Notes: generated by a model not told the origin, from the letters alone. A stretch of DNA of 52,681 nucleotides from Saprospiraceae bacterium (GCA_022841745.1 JALHQW010000042.1:19940-72620), one strand, 5' to 3'; positions 8,298 to 16,667 are shown, counted from the stretch's first letter. Numbers and translations: made by a program.

Positions 8298-8676
8298 GGC
8301 TATCGTACATTTCTTGAAATGGAATTCCTTTCAGAGACGCCAGTTTGAGCACGTTTTCAACCCTACGAACGGTCAACTCTTCTGACATTTCGATAAATGT
8401 CCAAAGTTCGTTCATTTCAGCCTCGCTGATTTCGCTGGTTTGCCTTTTCTTGATTAATTTTCGGAAACGTCGCCTTTCAGCATCTGTAAAGTCCCATTTT
8501 ACTTTGGCAATCAATTCCTCCTCGGTTTCCTTAGCAGTCTCGGCCCTTCTTTTTGCACTTATCCTTACAATCGAATCAGCAAGCAATTCCAATTGCTTTG
8601 TTTCCATGTTTTCAGCTACCTTCAGCATTGAATCTATGCTATTTTTTGGCAATGCTTGGCCACTTGATGCTGTCAT
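8266..8676 (-). CDS. Small helical protein, partner of HNH endonuclease
   Basis: A 136-residue, charged and largely helical protein without signal peptide or membrane segment. Its core, about residues 60-125, has the pattern RRRFRKLIKKRQTSEISEAEM ... ELTVRRVENVLKLASLKGIPFQEMYDSLGF. I recall the same pattern in short proteins encoded directly upstream of HNH endonucleases in cyanobacteria and other Bacteroidota. No enzymatic motif is seen. The overlap with the HNH gene suggests joint expression and joint function, for example as a specificity or control partner; toxin-antitoxin pairing is possible but unproven. The start at 8676 lies 28 bases beyond the end of the MeaB gene. Confidence 0.75.
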   Translation of the reverse strand: MTASSGQALPKNSIDSMLKVAENMETKQLELLADSIVRISAKRRAETAKETEEELIAKVKWDFTDAERRRFRKLIKKRQTSEISEAEMNELWTFIEMSEELTVRRVENVLKLASLKGIPFQEMYDSLGFKKRRNVL

Positions 8677-8704
8677 GATTTCATTTTTTTACAAAAATAA
8701 GGTA

Positions 8705-9715
8705 TTATCTGGTTTTCCTAAAATTCAATCCAGCTAATACCCGTGCCAATGCCTCTGCAATAGTTACTTGACCATCAACAACCAATTTCTCAGCATTTCC
8801 CAAGGCTGTTTTTGCTTCTTCTTCGTTGAAAAAAACTTCGAATAAAGCATGTTTAAACCTATCCTGAAAATGCAATAGTTTTTGGCGTTTTCGATTTGCT
8901 TCTAACCACCCATTCTTATTCACTACTCCTTGATAATCAACCATTAATCCCCATACCTTCTCCAACCCTGCCCTCGTCAGCGCCGAGCAAGTCACCGCCT
9001 TCGGCTGCCAGCCGCTTTCCTTTGCGGGGAACAAATGCAGCGCCTGTCCATAGTCCTGCCGGGCGGCCCTTGCCAGTTCCAGCCGCTCGCCGTCGGCCTT
9101 GTTGATGGCGATGAGGTCGGCCATTTCGACGATGCCCCGCTTGATGCCCTGCAATTCGTCACCCGCTCCCGGCAGCAGGAGCAGCAGCAAAAAATCCACT
9201 AAGTCGGCAACGGCGGTTTCGCTCTGGCCCACCCCCACGGTTTCGATTAAAATGGTGTCGAAGCCAGCCGCCTCGCAGAGCAGCATAGTCTCGTGGGTAC
9301 AGTTGGTCACGCCGCCCAATGTTTTACCCGCCGGACTGGGCCGAATGAAGGCATTGGGGTCGGTGCTAAGTTGCTCCATGCGGGTCTTGTCGCCGAGGAT
9401 GCTGCCTTGGCTCACCTGACTGGTAGGGTCAATGGCGAGCACGGCCAATCGCCGCCCTTGCTCCCTTGTCAGCATCCCACCAAATGCCTCGATGAAGCTG
9501 CTCTTGCCCACGCCGGGCGGCCCGGTGATTCCTACCCGGAAGGAGTTGCCAGTGTGTGGAAGGCAGTTTTCAAGGATGGCTTCTGCTTTTTGCCGGTGCT
9601 CTGGGCGTGTGCTTTCCACGAGCGTAATAGCCTTGCCAAGTGCTACCCTATCCCCTTGCAGGATGCGCTCAACATAGGCCTCTACTGCCCAATTTTTACT
9701 CGAAGGAATGCTCAT
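8705..9715 (-). CDS. meaB: MeaB/ArgK-type P-loop GTPase (methylmalonyl-CoA mutase-associated)
   Basis: A 336-residue G3E-family GTPase. Members load and protect the B12-dependent methylmalonyl-CoA mutase. Motifs in order: Walker A GPPGVGKSS (residues about 65-73), the AIDPTSQVSQGSILGDKTRM segment, ETVGVGQSE (Walker B region), and NKADGE for guanine recognition. The N-terminal VERILQGDRVALGKAITLVES helix is also typical. No mutase gene is inside this window, so partner assignment rests on family knowledge. It precedes the HNH module on the same strand with 28 bp between genes and may share a transcript with it. Confidence 0.93.
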   Translation of the reverse strand: MSIPSSKNWAVEAYVERILQGDRVALGKAITLVESTRPEHRQKAEAILENCLPHTGNSFRVGITGPPGVGKSSFIEAFGGMLTREQGRRLAVLAIDPTSQVSQGSILGDKTRMEQLSTDPNAFIRPSPAGKTLGGVTNCTHETMLLCEAAGFDTILIETVGVGQSETAVADLVDFLLLLLLPGAGDELQGIKRGIVEMADLIAINKADGERLELARAARQDYGQALHLFPAKESGWQPKAVTCSALTRAGLEKVWGLMVDYQGVVNKNGWLEANRKRQKLLHFQDRFKHALFEVFFNEEEAKTALGNAEKLVVDGQVTIAEALARVLAGLNFRKTR

Positions 9716-10103
9716 TTTTGTGAAAATGAATGTTAAAAAGGTTTAACAGTTTGACAAAAAGTGCCTTAACAGTTTTTGTAAATCCCTGAAATACAAACAC
9801 TTAAATGTTTTACCTGATTTTAACAATTGGTCAAATTTGGCGCAAATTGGTTAAAGTTCCAATAAACCACAATAGGCATGATAACCGTCCCTTGCACCTT
9901 CAGCAGTACCATCCTTTCTTTGCTTTCAGTGAACAGGATTTCTTTTTTCTTCAACATCTAAAGCTTTGAGATGGCACGCTCTCTTTTTTCATTGAAAACT
10001 TACCTAAGCCATCTATAAACGCTCAAAACGTAGCGGGCAATGGCACCTGGCCTAAACCCGGTTTTGCTTCGACGCTCGCTGTTGCCTTGCTATTTTTTGG
10101 GCC
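9716..10103. other. 388-bp intergenic region between WD40 and MeaB genes
   Basis: It contains only a 45-codon open frame at 9820-9957 (minus) and AT-rich sequence upstream of the MeaB gene. No clear promoter or terminator was recognised. Confidence 0.5.
9820..9957 (-). CDS. Hypothetical 45-residue protein, possibly a gene remnant
   Basis: A short frame beginning MLKKKEILFTESKERMVLL and ending in NLTNC. The sequence after the start (VLLKVQGTVIMPIVVYWNFNQFAP) is protein-like in composition. An in-frame stop directly precedes the ATG, and upstream of it the same frame reads NEKRERAISKL, which could be the continuation of a decayed larger gene. I do not recognise a family. It may be noncoding. 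Confidence 0.25.
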   Translation of the reverse strand: MLKKKEILFTESKERMVLLKVQGTVIMPIVVYWNFNQFAPNLTNC

Positions 10104-11006
10104 TCACGCTTCATCCGTTTTCCATAAAATTACCGTCCTATCATCGCTGCAAGAAAGTAACCCGGCTGGCAACCAAAGCAATTTATTCACCGAGTTGAAA
10201 TGGCCACCGTCCCTGCCACCTTCCAATACTTTTAGCAGTTCCAACCCTTTGGCATCCCAAATCTTCAAGGTTTTGTCACGGCTGGCTGTGGCAAAATACC
10301 GGCCATCTGGGCTGAATACAATGCTATTGATGGTGTACCAATGGGCAGGTTGCGTACTGATTTTCTCAAAATCTTTTTCCAAATCCCAAACGCATAAATG
10401 GGCGTCCCGTCCGCCGCTCAACAAGTGTTGGCCATCCGGTGAGTAGCGCAATGAAAATACGGATTGCTGGTGTGCGCCAAGGATGGTGTGGCGAAGTTCA
10501 AGTGTTTTGGCATCTAAAAAATAAATATTGCCATTGCTACAAGCAACGGCTAATTCGTTTCTTTTCTCACAAAGGTCAATTGCCCTAAGTGCCTGATTCG
10601 CAAGCTGGTAGCTTTCCAATGAACGCATGCCATCTACTTCCCAGCGGGTTATTTTCCCATCGCCGCCAAGGGTGAAAACAAAATCGTTGAACGCTAAAAT
10701 GTCAAATACGCCTTTTTGGTGGTGGGCAATGTTCTTGGTCAGGTTGGGGTCGTGCAGGTCAATCCAATGGACACCGCCGTTCATGTTCCCCGCCACGATT
10801 TTTTGGGCATTTCTCAAAAAACAAAGTGAAAAAACCTGCGCCTCCACCTTGGCGACGAGTTGGCCCAGTTCCAGGTTGTCGAGGTTCCATTTTACAACCC
10901 AAGCGTCGCCAGCAGCAGAGTAAAACTCCCGGTCATGTTCACCTTGGGCAAGGGCAAAAATGGCAGCGTTGTGGCCAGTGCATTGGGCTTGTTTTTTTAC
11001 CTGCAT
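10104..11006 (-). CDS. WD40 repeat protein
   Basis: A 300-residue cytoplasmic beta-propeller. About six to seven WD40-type blades can be followed, the clearest being HQQSVFSLRYSPDGQHLLSGGRDAHLCVWDL, then WYTINSIVFSPDGRYFATASRDKTLKIWD and the last blade ending CSDDRTVILWKT. Such proteins are interaction platforms; the partner is unknown. There is no signal peptide. I take the ATG at 11006 (MQVKKQAQCTGHNA) as start because the upstream 25 codons (from 11081) look like intergenic sequence. The gene is divergent from the phosphopantetheinyl transferase gene, 89 bp apart. Confidence 0.85.
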   Translation of the reverse strand: MQVKKQAQCTGHNAAIFALAQGEHDREFYSAAGDAWVVKWNLDNLELGQLVAKVEAQVFSLCFLRNAQKIVAGNMNGGVHWIDLHDPNLTKNIAHHQKGVFDILAFNDFVFTLGGDGKITRWEVDGMRSLESYQLANQALRAIDLCEKRNELAVACSNGNIYFLDAKTLELRHTILGAHQQSVFSLRYSPDGQHLLSGGRDAHLCVWDLEKDFEKISTQPAHWYTINSIVFSPDGRYFATASRDKTLKIWDAKGLELLKVLEGGRDGGHFNSVNKLLWLPAGLLSCSDDRTVILWKTDEA

Positions 11007-11095
11007 TGGTAGTATGCGATTGGTTTGCGTTCTTTGTGCATTTACCCCGCAAATTAAATTGTGCGGTGAATAATGGGACAAATGTCAATTAAATA

Positions 11096-11734
11096 ATGGG
11101 CTTATTGCTAATAAAAAGATTGGGAAATGGTGCAACCATCGGCTTGTGGCGAATGGAGGAACAACCTGGATTCTTCTTGCAATCCCTTGATTTACAACCG
11201 ATTGAACTGGAAGAATTGTCGAAATTGAAGGGCCGTCGGATCATAGAGTGGCTGGCTTGCCGTTACCTGGTTCACGATATGCTGCTTTCACTAGGCCATA
11301 CAGACCGCTTCCCCGTCCTAAAGGACGAATTTGGAAAACCACACCTGCATGGCTCACCATTGCACCTTTCTTTCAGTCATTCTCATGACCTCGTGGCCGT
11401 TATTTTGGCAAACAAGTCAACTGGCGTAGACATACAAGCCATGGTTGAAAAAATAGAGCGGTTGGCACCTAAATTCATGCGTAAGGACGAACTGGATAGT
11501 TTGAAGGAGGAGACGAGACTTGCGCACCTGCATTTTTATTGGGGCGCAAAAGAGGCACTGTACAAGGCTTATGGTCGTAAGGCATTGGATTTTCGGCAAC
11601 ATATCCATATACAACCATTTGACTATCAAAGGGCTGGAAGCACCAAAGGCTGGATTGAGAAAGAAGGAGTTGTTTGGGAGTTGGAGGTGTTCTTCGAGCG
11701 ATTTTGGGACTATTTCCTTGTGTGGACTATTTGA
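11096..11734 (+). CDS. 4'-phosphopantetheinyl transferase family protein
   Basis: A 212-residue Sfp-type enzyme that transfers phosphopantetheine from CoA to a carrier protein serine. Recognisable motifs are LHLSFSHSHDLVAVIL, the metal-binding GVDIQAM (usual form GIDIE; here Gln replaces Glu), and FYWGAKEALYKAYGRK, which matches the WxxKEAxxK signature. The carrier could be fatty acid or polyketide ACP; no synthase gene is nearby. The stop codon (11732-11734) forms the first bases of the left arm of the inverted repeat at 11732-11964. It is convergent with the exonuclease gene. Confidence 0.88.
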   Translation: MGLLLIKRLGNGATIGLWRMEEQPGFFLQSLDLQPIELEELSKLKGRRIIEWLACRYLVHDMLLSLGHTDRFPVLKDEFGKPHLHGSPLHLSFSHSHDLVAVILANKSTGVDIQAMVEKIERLAPKFMRKDELDSLKEETRLAHLHFYWGAKEALYKAYGRKALDFRQHIHIQPFDYQRAGSTKGWIEKEGVVWELEVFFERFWDYFLVWTI

Positions 11735-11964
11735 TTGCGGATTGGTGATTGCGGATTTCGGATTGGGATGCTGGAATGTGTGTCCATCCACTGCAACCTA
11801 TCGAAGCAGTCATTTTCCCAACTTCTAATGGTCGAATTACATGCAACTTCATTAAATCAAAAGTGACGTGAAGGGATTAATCAATCCCTAACCGGTTTTA
11901 AACTTACTTCAGATAGCCGAAGCTGCCCAATCCACAATCCGCAATCCCAAAATCCGCAATCACC
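11732..11964. repeat. Inverted repeat of GATTGCGG-type words between convergent genes
   Basis: The left arm (11732-11768) and right arm (11926-11964) are built of words such as GATTGCGG, GATTTCGG and GATTGG in opposite orientation. GGTGATTGCGGATTT is exact in both. The centre is 157 bp with no gene. Both flanking stop codons, of the transferase gene and of the exonuclease gene, fall inside the arms. It may serve as a shared transcript end. Confidence 0.85.
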
Positions 11965-12700
11965 TTATGTGGTGAATCTGTTCTGGCCCAAGAATCGGCA
12001 TCCGGCGGAAACGAAGGAATAGCTGAACTGTGGCCAAAACATCTTTTTCACAGTACAAGGAAATACGGTCAATGTCCTGCTCCTCCCAATAAACCCTGCC
12101 AACGTCACTACCATCAATATCGTCCTTGGGAGAAGGGAAGCCGAGCACGGCAGCCAATAATTTCAGTGAAGTATAGGCTTTGTTGTCGCCAAATTTCCAA
12201 AGCTCCATGGTATCAAGCAGGTATTTGACCTCCCACGGCTTTTTGCCATGAATTTGGAGCAGCGCAGGGAATTCCAATTGATGCACTACCAGTCTCCTAC
12301 AGATATAGGGGATGTCAAATTCCTTGATATTGTGGCCACACAAATAGAAGCGGTTTGGGTCTTTGTAGTGCTGGTTTAGCATATTGCAAAACTCTTTCAG
12401 CAGCTGTTTTTCATCCAAATGGGAGAAAGACTTCAATCGCACCTTCAATGTTTGGTCGGCGTCTCGCACCACAATGCCCACAGAAATGCAGATAATTTTG
12501 CCAAATTCGGCATAAATGGCAGCCTTATCATTGTAGGTCATTTCGATTTCGTCCCCCGTCAGTTCCCTTTTGTTTATCCCTTTTGCCTTCGTGGCCCACA
12601 ATTCTTGGAACGTTTCGTCCAAATCCTCGTAGTTGGGCTGCTGGGATACGCATTCGAGGTCGAGGAAAAGGATATTTGCGATGTCTATTGATTCTATCAT
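11960..12700 (-). CDS. Predicted 3'-5' exonuclease of the PolB-exo2 type (DEDDy)
   Basis: A 246-residue protein related to the proofreading exonuclease domain of family B DNA polymerases. The DEDD acidic residues are visible as LFLDLE near residue 13, CGHNIKEFDIPY in the middle, and YCEKDVLATVQLFLRF near the C-terminus, the last giving the Tyr-x3-Asp form. The long conserved region WEVKYLLDTMELWKFGDNKAYTSL is characteristic of this stand-alone family. It should degrade single-stranded DNA or RNA ends; its cellular role is not established. The stop codon lies within the right arm of an inverted repeat. Confidence 0.9.
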   Translation of the reverse strand: MIESIDIANILFLDLECVSQQPNYEDLDETFQELWATKAKGINKRELTGDEIEMTYNDKAAIYAEFGKIICISVGIVVRDADQTLKVRLKSFSHLDEKQLLKEFCNMLNQHYKDPNRFYLCGHNIKEFDIPYICRRLVVHQLEFPALLQIHGKKPWEVKYLLDTMELWKFGDNKAYTSLKLLAAVLGFPSPKDDIDGSDVGRVYWEEQDIDRISLYCEKDVLATVQLFLRFRRMPILGPEQIHHIR

Positions 12701-12756
12701 GGTTTGCGATTTTCTAAGCAGCGAAGGTATGGATTCGGTTGAATTCGCAAGTCTTC

Positions 12757-12784
12757 TTGGGGTCAGACAATATTGCTAACTTTG
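12757..12784 (+). promoter_or_regulatory. Bacteroidota-type promoter for the coiled-coil protein gene
   Basis: TTG (12757-12759), a 17-base spacer and TAACTTTG (12777-12784) give a perfect match to the TTG-N17-TAnnTTTG pattern. The start codon follows 103 bases downstream, so the mRNA has a leader of about 95 bases. Confidence 0.8.
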
Positions 12785-12887
12785 CAAGTGAAAACACCAA
12801 ATCAGGTAGGTTCATGGTTCAAAAGCTAAGTATTTACCTAAAACCCATCATTTTTAAACAACATTCTTCAAATTCAATTCTTGAAAC

Positions 12888-13874
12888 ATGGCAAACAATA
12901 ATTCATCGCAGCAAAGGCTCCTCATTATCGCAGGCATCGTCATAGCCGTGCTGCTGCTCACCAACGGCATCCTTTTATTCAATAAGTACAAGCAGGATGA
13001 TGTGGTTGACACCCAAGCTGCCCAGCTTGACGAGTCTAACAAATTGAAGATAGAATTGGAAAAACAATACCAAGAGGCGCTTTCAGAACTGGAAGAAATG
13101 CGGGGCAGCAACGATGAGTTGAATGCTATCATTGACCAGCAAAAAGAAGAATTGCGCCAGCAAAAAGCCAAAATTGATGGGTTGCTTGCAAGCGGCAACG
13201 AAGTTAGCCGTGCAAAGGCTGAAATGAAGAACATGCGCAGCCAAGTGGCAGGCTATGTCGCCGAAATTGAGCGCATGAAAACCGAAATCGAAGGCTTGAA
13301 AGGGGAACGTGACCAATTGACCTCCCGCACCCAAACCCTCACGGCCAACCTTGACAGTGCCGCTGTACGTGCATCACAACTAGAAGGTGAGAAATCGGCC
13401 TTAACGGCTGAGAAACAACAACTTACAACGGAGAAAACCGAGTTAACCGAAAAAGTAACGCTTGGCTCAGCCATCAAAGTGGACAAAATAACTGTCACGC
13501 CGCTCAAGGAGCGCAACAGTGGTAAAACGGTCAAAAAGAAATATGCCAAGAACGTTGACCAATTGAAAATTTGCTTCACAACTTCAGAAAACCGGGTAGC
13601 TCGCCCAGGCAATGAGACATTTTACGTCCGCCTGCTGAACCCTGTTGGCGAAACAATGGCCATTGATGAATTGGGTTCTGGCATGTTCCACAGCAAGGAG
13701 CACAACGACAAAATCCGCTACACTTTTACGAAAGACTACGACTACAACCAGGACGCAGCCGAAGTTTGCTTCAATTGGGATCCCAATGTCGGTGCTTTTT
13801 CGAAAGGCAAATACACCGTGGAAGTCTATAACAAAGGCTATATAACGGGCAAAAGCACGTTTGACTTGAAATGA
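12888..13874 (+). CDS. Membrane-anchored coiled-coil protein
   Basis: A 328-residue protein of unknown function. Residues about 10-31 form one membrane helix (LLIIAGIVIAVLLLTNGILLF). Residues about 45-195 are a long heptad-rich coiled coil with many Glu, Lys and Gln. Residues about 200-328 form a beta-rich C-terminal domain (KVDKITVTPLKERNSGK ... KGKYTVEVYNKGYITGKSTFDL). With the short N-terminus inside, the coiled coil would project into the periplasm. Similar proteins are common in Bacteroidota and have no assigned role; a structural or scaffolding role is inference. It has its own promoter and is followed by an inverted repeat. Confidence 0.8.
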   Translation: MANNNSSQQRLLIIAGIVIAVLLLTNGILLFNKYKQDDVVDTQAAQLDESNKLKIELEKQYQEALSELEEMRGSNDELNAIIDQQKEELRQQKAKIDGLLASGNEVSRAKAEMKNMRSQVAGYVAEIERMKTEIEGLKGERDQLTSRTQTLTANLDSAAVRASQLEGEKSALTAEKQQLTTEKTELTEKVTLGSAIKVDKITVTPLKERNSGKTVKKKYAKNVDQLKICFTTSENRVARPGNETFYVRLLNPVGETMAIDELGSGMFHSKEHNDKIRYTFTKDYDYNQDAAEVCFNWDPNVGAFSKGKYTVEVYNKGYITGKSTFDLK

Positions 13875-13880
13875 AAAGAA

Positions 13881-14005
13881 TGTTGGATGGTTGAATTGTA
13901 AAATTGTTGGGGCTACGCCAAAACTCTTTGGCTGGGTTACTGTTGGAAGGCCACCTTCGTCTCAAAAGTTTAACAATTCAACCATCCAACAATTCAACCA
14001 TCATT
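13881..14005. repeat. Inverted repeat of TTGAATTG/TTGGATGG words
   Basis: The 19-base segment TGTTGGATGGTTGAATTGT (13881-13899) recurs inverted at 13972-13990, and the right arm carries further copies of the same words up to 14005. The centre contains a smaller imperfect hairpin. The element fills nearly the whole gap between the coiled-coil gene and the DUF2452 gene, ending a few bases before the start codon of the latter. Confidence 0.88.
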
Positions 14006-14007
14006 CA

Positions 14008-14442
14008 ATGAATCCTGACTTTGTCAACCCAATTGATGAAAAAAAAGTGGCGAAATCGCCAAGCACGCTGCCGTATGCGCACACCGTGGGCGGTGCCATC
14101 ATAAAGCCGATTGACCGGGGAAGGGTGACCGGGCTTGCCGTCGCAGCCATGTACGAGCAGACGGAAATGCAATTGGAACAAATCCGCAAGCAAGTAGAAT
14201 TGTTGGCTGCCCAAGCACGTGAAATTCACCTAAGGGTGGACATTTCGGAGCGCATTTATAAGGTAGGCATGAATTTCAAGCCGCTCATTGGTCATGTTTA
14301 TCATTTATACACCCGGCCCGATGGTTCCGAATTCCTTTCGATGGTAGCGCCAACTGAATGGGGCCGTAGCGCCAAAGTGAGTTTTCAAGCCACAGTTAAA
14401 CTGCTTGCAGACCATACCTGGGAGATAATTAAACAGGAATGA
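14008..14442 (+). CDS. DUF2452 family protein
   Basis: A 144-residue cytoplasmic protein. The sequence VNPIDEKKVAKSPSTLPYAHTVGGAIIKPIDRG followed by a helix with LEQIRKQVELLAAQA and the aromatic FKPLIGHVYHLYTRPDGSEFLSMV block corresponds to the DUF2452 family, which has no known function. The ATG at 14008 is chosen because the 39 codons before it lie in the repeat at 13881-14005. The stop codon forms part of a short tandem run of GGGATGA-like words (14440-14466). The DUF1573 gene follows after 54 bp. Confidence 0.85.
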   Translation: MNPDFVNPIDEKKVAKSPSTLPYAHTVGGAIIKPIDRGRVTGLAVAAMYEQTEMQLEQIRKQVELLAAQAREIHLRVDISERIYKVGMNFKPLIGHVYHLYTRPDGSEFLSMVAPTEWGRSAKVSFQATVKLLADHTWEIIKQE

Positions 14443-14496
14443 GGGGTGAGGGATGAGGGATGAATGGGCATAGTTATTTGACAGAATCTATTCGAC

Positions 14497-14862
14497 ATGG
14501 GTGCATTTTTACTGGTAGTTATCTTGTTCTCCCCGTTTTCCTTTTCGGAAATGTCGGCTGCCTATGTTTGGGCGACGCCGACCACCTATGATTTTGGCGA
14601 CATCCCCCAAGGAAAGCCAGTCAGCCATGAATTCAAGTTCAAAAATACAGGAGACACCCCTTTGCAAATAGAAAATGTGCGGTTCACCTGTAGCTGCACT
14701 TCCACTGAATGGACGGAAACACCCGTTCTGCCCGGCAGGGAAGGCGTGATAAAGGTGGGTTTCGATGCCCGCAAACAAGGCTATTTCACCAAGAAAATAA
14801 CGGTGTTCTTCACCCACAAGCGCAAGCCAGAAAAGCTGCATATCGAGGGCTTTGTCGAATGA
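14497..14862 (+). CDS. DUF1573 domain protein, exported
   Basis: A 121-residue protein with an N-terminal hydrophobic segment (GAFLLVVILFSPFSF) that acts as signal peptide or anchor. The rest is a single DUF1573 immunoglobulin-like domain: YDFGDIPQGKPVSHEFKFKNTGDTPLQIENVRFTCSCT followed by a Pro-Gly-rich strand and ITVFFTHKR. This family is abundant in Bacteroidota and relates to ASPM/SPD-2/Hydin-type domains; its function is unknown. It is in line with DUF2452 upstream and lepB downstream, but lepB has its own promoter. Confidence 0.88.
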   Translation: MGAFLLVVILFSPFSFSEMSAAYVWATPTTYDFGDIPQGKPVSHEFKFKNTGDTPLQIENVRFTCSCTSTEWTETPVLPGREGVIKVGFDARKQGYFTKKITVFFTHKRKPEKLHIEGFVE

Positions 14863-14888
14863 GCCTTGCAATTAGTCTGTGCTTTCTA

Positions 14889-14917
14889 TTGCTGGCTTGC
14901 AATTTGGTTTATCTTTG
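14889..14917 (+). promoter_or_regulatory. Bacteroidota-type promoter for lepB
   Basis: TTG (14889-14891), an 18-base spacer and TATCTTTG (14910-14917). The lepB start codon lies 65 bases further on. Confidence 0.7.
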
Positions 14918-14952
14918 CCGCCCTTAAAAAGTAGCTTTCGCTACCCTTCTCC

Positions 14953-14975
14953 CTTTTACTTTTTACTTTTTACTT
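14953..14975 (+). repeat. CTTTTTA heptamer run in the lepB leader
   Basis: Three successive 7-bp words of the type CTTTTAC/TTTTTAC end seven bases before the lepB ATG. The same word forms the right arm of the element at 51450-51540. Confidence 0.6.
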
Positions 14976-14982
14976 AAAAAAA

Positions 14983-16572
14983 ATGACCATCTTAATATTC
15001 CTGGTAGTCTCCTACATCTTGTTCAGCATCACGATGATGAAGCTGTTTGAAAAAGCAGGGGTTGAAGGCAAGAAAGCCCTAATTCCCGGTGTGAATTTTG
15101 TCGAGATGTGCAAATTGGTGGGCCAAAAACCCAGCCACGCACTCTGGCTTCTTTTCCCCATCGTCAATATCTTCATTTTTGTAGGGCTATGCGTGGATTT
15201 GGTTCGCTCGTTCGGCAAATACGATTTCTGGCATACAGCTCTTGCAGTGGTTTATGCCCCCATCATGTTCTACTTGGTGGGCAACAACAAAGACGACAAG
15301 TACCTCGGCCCCACCCTCACTGCTGAAAAAGAATACAAAGCAAAAATGGAGGAAGCCTTCAAGACAGGCAACAACCGAGAATATCAAAAGCTACAGCGAC
15401 AGAACCCCTACGTGAAATCACAGTTGAGGGAATGGACGGAGGCCATTGTATTCGCCGTTTTTGCGGCTGCATTTATCCGCATGTTTCTCATCGAGGCATA
15501 CGTAATCCCAACCTCTTCCATGGAGGGCTCCCTTAAAGTCGGCGACTTCCTTTTCGTGAGCAAGATGCATTATGGCATCCGCACGCCCAAGACCGTGGTC
15601 ATGTTCCCCTTGCTGCACAACCGGCTCCCTTTCTCCAATTCGGAAAGCTATTTGGAAAAACCCAACTTGCCGTTTTACCGCTTCCCCGCCTTGCAAAAGG
15701 TGGAGCGCTATGATCCAGTGGTTTTCAATTTCCCCGATGGCGATAGTGTCTATATCTTCCCTGACCGAACGTTCAGCATCGGTGATTACCGTAGGGGAGC
15801 CGTTGCGGGTTTTAACCCGATGTACCAAGAGGCCATCAAAACAGGCAGGGTCGAGCTTGTGACCCGACCGATTGACAAGAAAGACCACTATATCAAAAGG
15901 TGTATCGGACTTCCGGGCGACAGCCTCAAGGTGGTCAACCGCCAAGTCTTCATCAATGGTGAAGCGGCCAAGAACCCAACCAATATGCAGTTCTTGACGG
16001 TCATCAATGCACCAAATGGCATCAACGAAGAAAAATTGGATGAGATAGGAGTCAATGTATTTGAAAAAATCAATGACAATATCTTCGCTATGTCGGAGAC
16101 TCAACAAGCAAAACTTAAGGAGGTGATGCCTGATGCAACTTTTAATATCATTGATTATCCTAAGCAGCCGGGCGCACTCTTCCCACACGATGAGGCGAAC
16201 TTCCCTGGGTGGGGCAACGACAATTATGGCCCTGTTTATATTCCCAAAAAAGGAGCAACCGTTGCCATCAGTCCACAGAACATCTCCCTTTACGAGCGGG
16301 TAATAACTGTTTACGAAGGCAACAAGTTGGAGAAAAAAGACGGTAAAATCCTCATCAACGGCAAAGAAGCGACCAGCTATACTTTCAAAATGGACTACTA
16401 TTGGATGATGGGCGACAACCGCCACAACTCGGAAGACAGCCGGGTTTGGGGCTTCGTGCCAGAAGACCATGTCGTAGGCAAACCATTGTTCATCTGGTTC
16501 TCCACCAAGAACGGTAGCATCGGCAATGGCATCAATTGGAGCCGGATTTTCTCAGGGGCCAATAAAATGTAA
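14983..16572 (+). CDS. lepB: Signal peptidase I with N-terminal membrane extension
   Basis: A 529-residue inner-membrane protease that removes signal peptides from exported proteins. The first ~110 residues contain hydrophobic helices typical of the DUF5684-like extension found on Bacteroidota LepB. After a charged linker, another helix (AIVFAVFAAAFIRMFLIEAYVIP) leads to the catalytic region: SSMEGSL with Ser179, KRCIGLPGDSL with Lys305, and the final GDNRHNSEDSRVWGFVPE box near residue 475. The stretch of about 150 residues between the last two boxes is long compared with E. coli but usual for this phylum. It should process the many T9SS and lipoprotein precursors seen nearby, though lipoproteins use LspA instead. 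Own promoter and terminator. Confidence 0.96.
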   Translation: MTILIFLVVSYILFSITMMKLFEKAGVEGKKALIPGVNFVEMCKLVGQKPSHALWLLFPIVNIFIFVGLCVDLVRSFGKYDFWHTALAVVYAPIMFYLVGNNKDDKYLGPTLTAEKEYKAKMEEAFKTGNNREYQKLQRQNPYVKSQLREWTEAIVFAVFAAAFIRMFLIEAYVIPTSSMEGSLKVGDFLFVSKMHYGIRTPKTVVMFPLLHNRLPFSNSESYLEKPNLPFYRFPALQKVERYDPVVFNFPDGDSVYIFPDRTFSIGDYRRGAVAGFNPMYQEAIKTGRVELVTRPIDKKDHYIKRCIGLPGDSLKVVNRQVFINGEAAKNPTNMQFLTVINAPNGINEEKLDEIGVNVFEKINDNIFAMSETQQAKLKEVMPDATFNIIDYPKQPGALFPHDEANFPGWGNDNYGPVYIPKKGATVAISPQNISLYERVITVYEGNKLEKKDGKILINGKEATSYTFKMDYYWMMGDNRHNSEDSRVWGFVPEDHVVGKPLFIWFSTKNGSIGNGINWSRIFSGANKM

Positions 16573-16629
16573 ATCGGTAGACGATGGACGTTGGACAGCC
16601 AACGATTGATGCGTATTAAATTCTGGACA

Positions 16630-16667
16630 CAAACCCCGCAACAATCGTTGCGGGGTTTGCGTTTTTT
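16630..16667 (+). terminator. Rho-independent terminator of lepB
   Basis: CAAACCCCGCAACAATCGTT hairpin: CAAACCCCGCAAC pairs with GTTGCGGGGTTTG, followed by CGTTTTTT. Confidence 0.9.

Noticed and set aside
15418-16470. 350-codon minus-strand frame opposite lepB
   Set aside because: Antisense shadow of a well supported signal peptidase gene.
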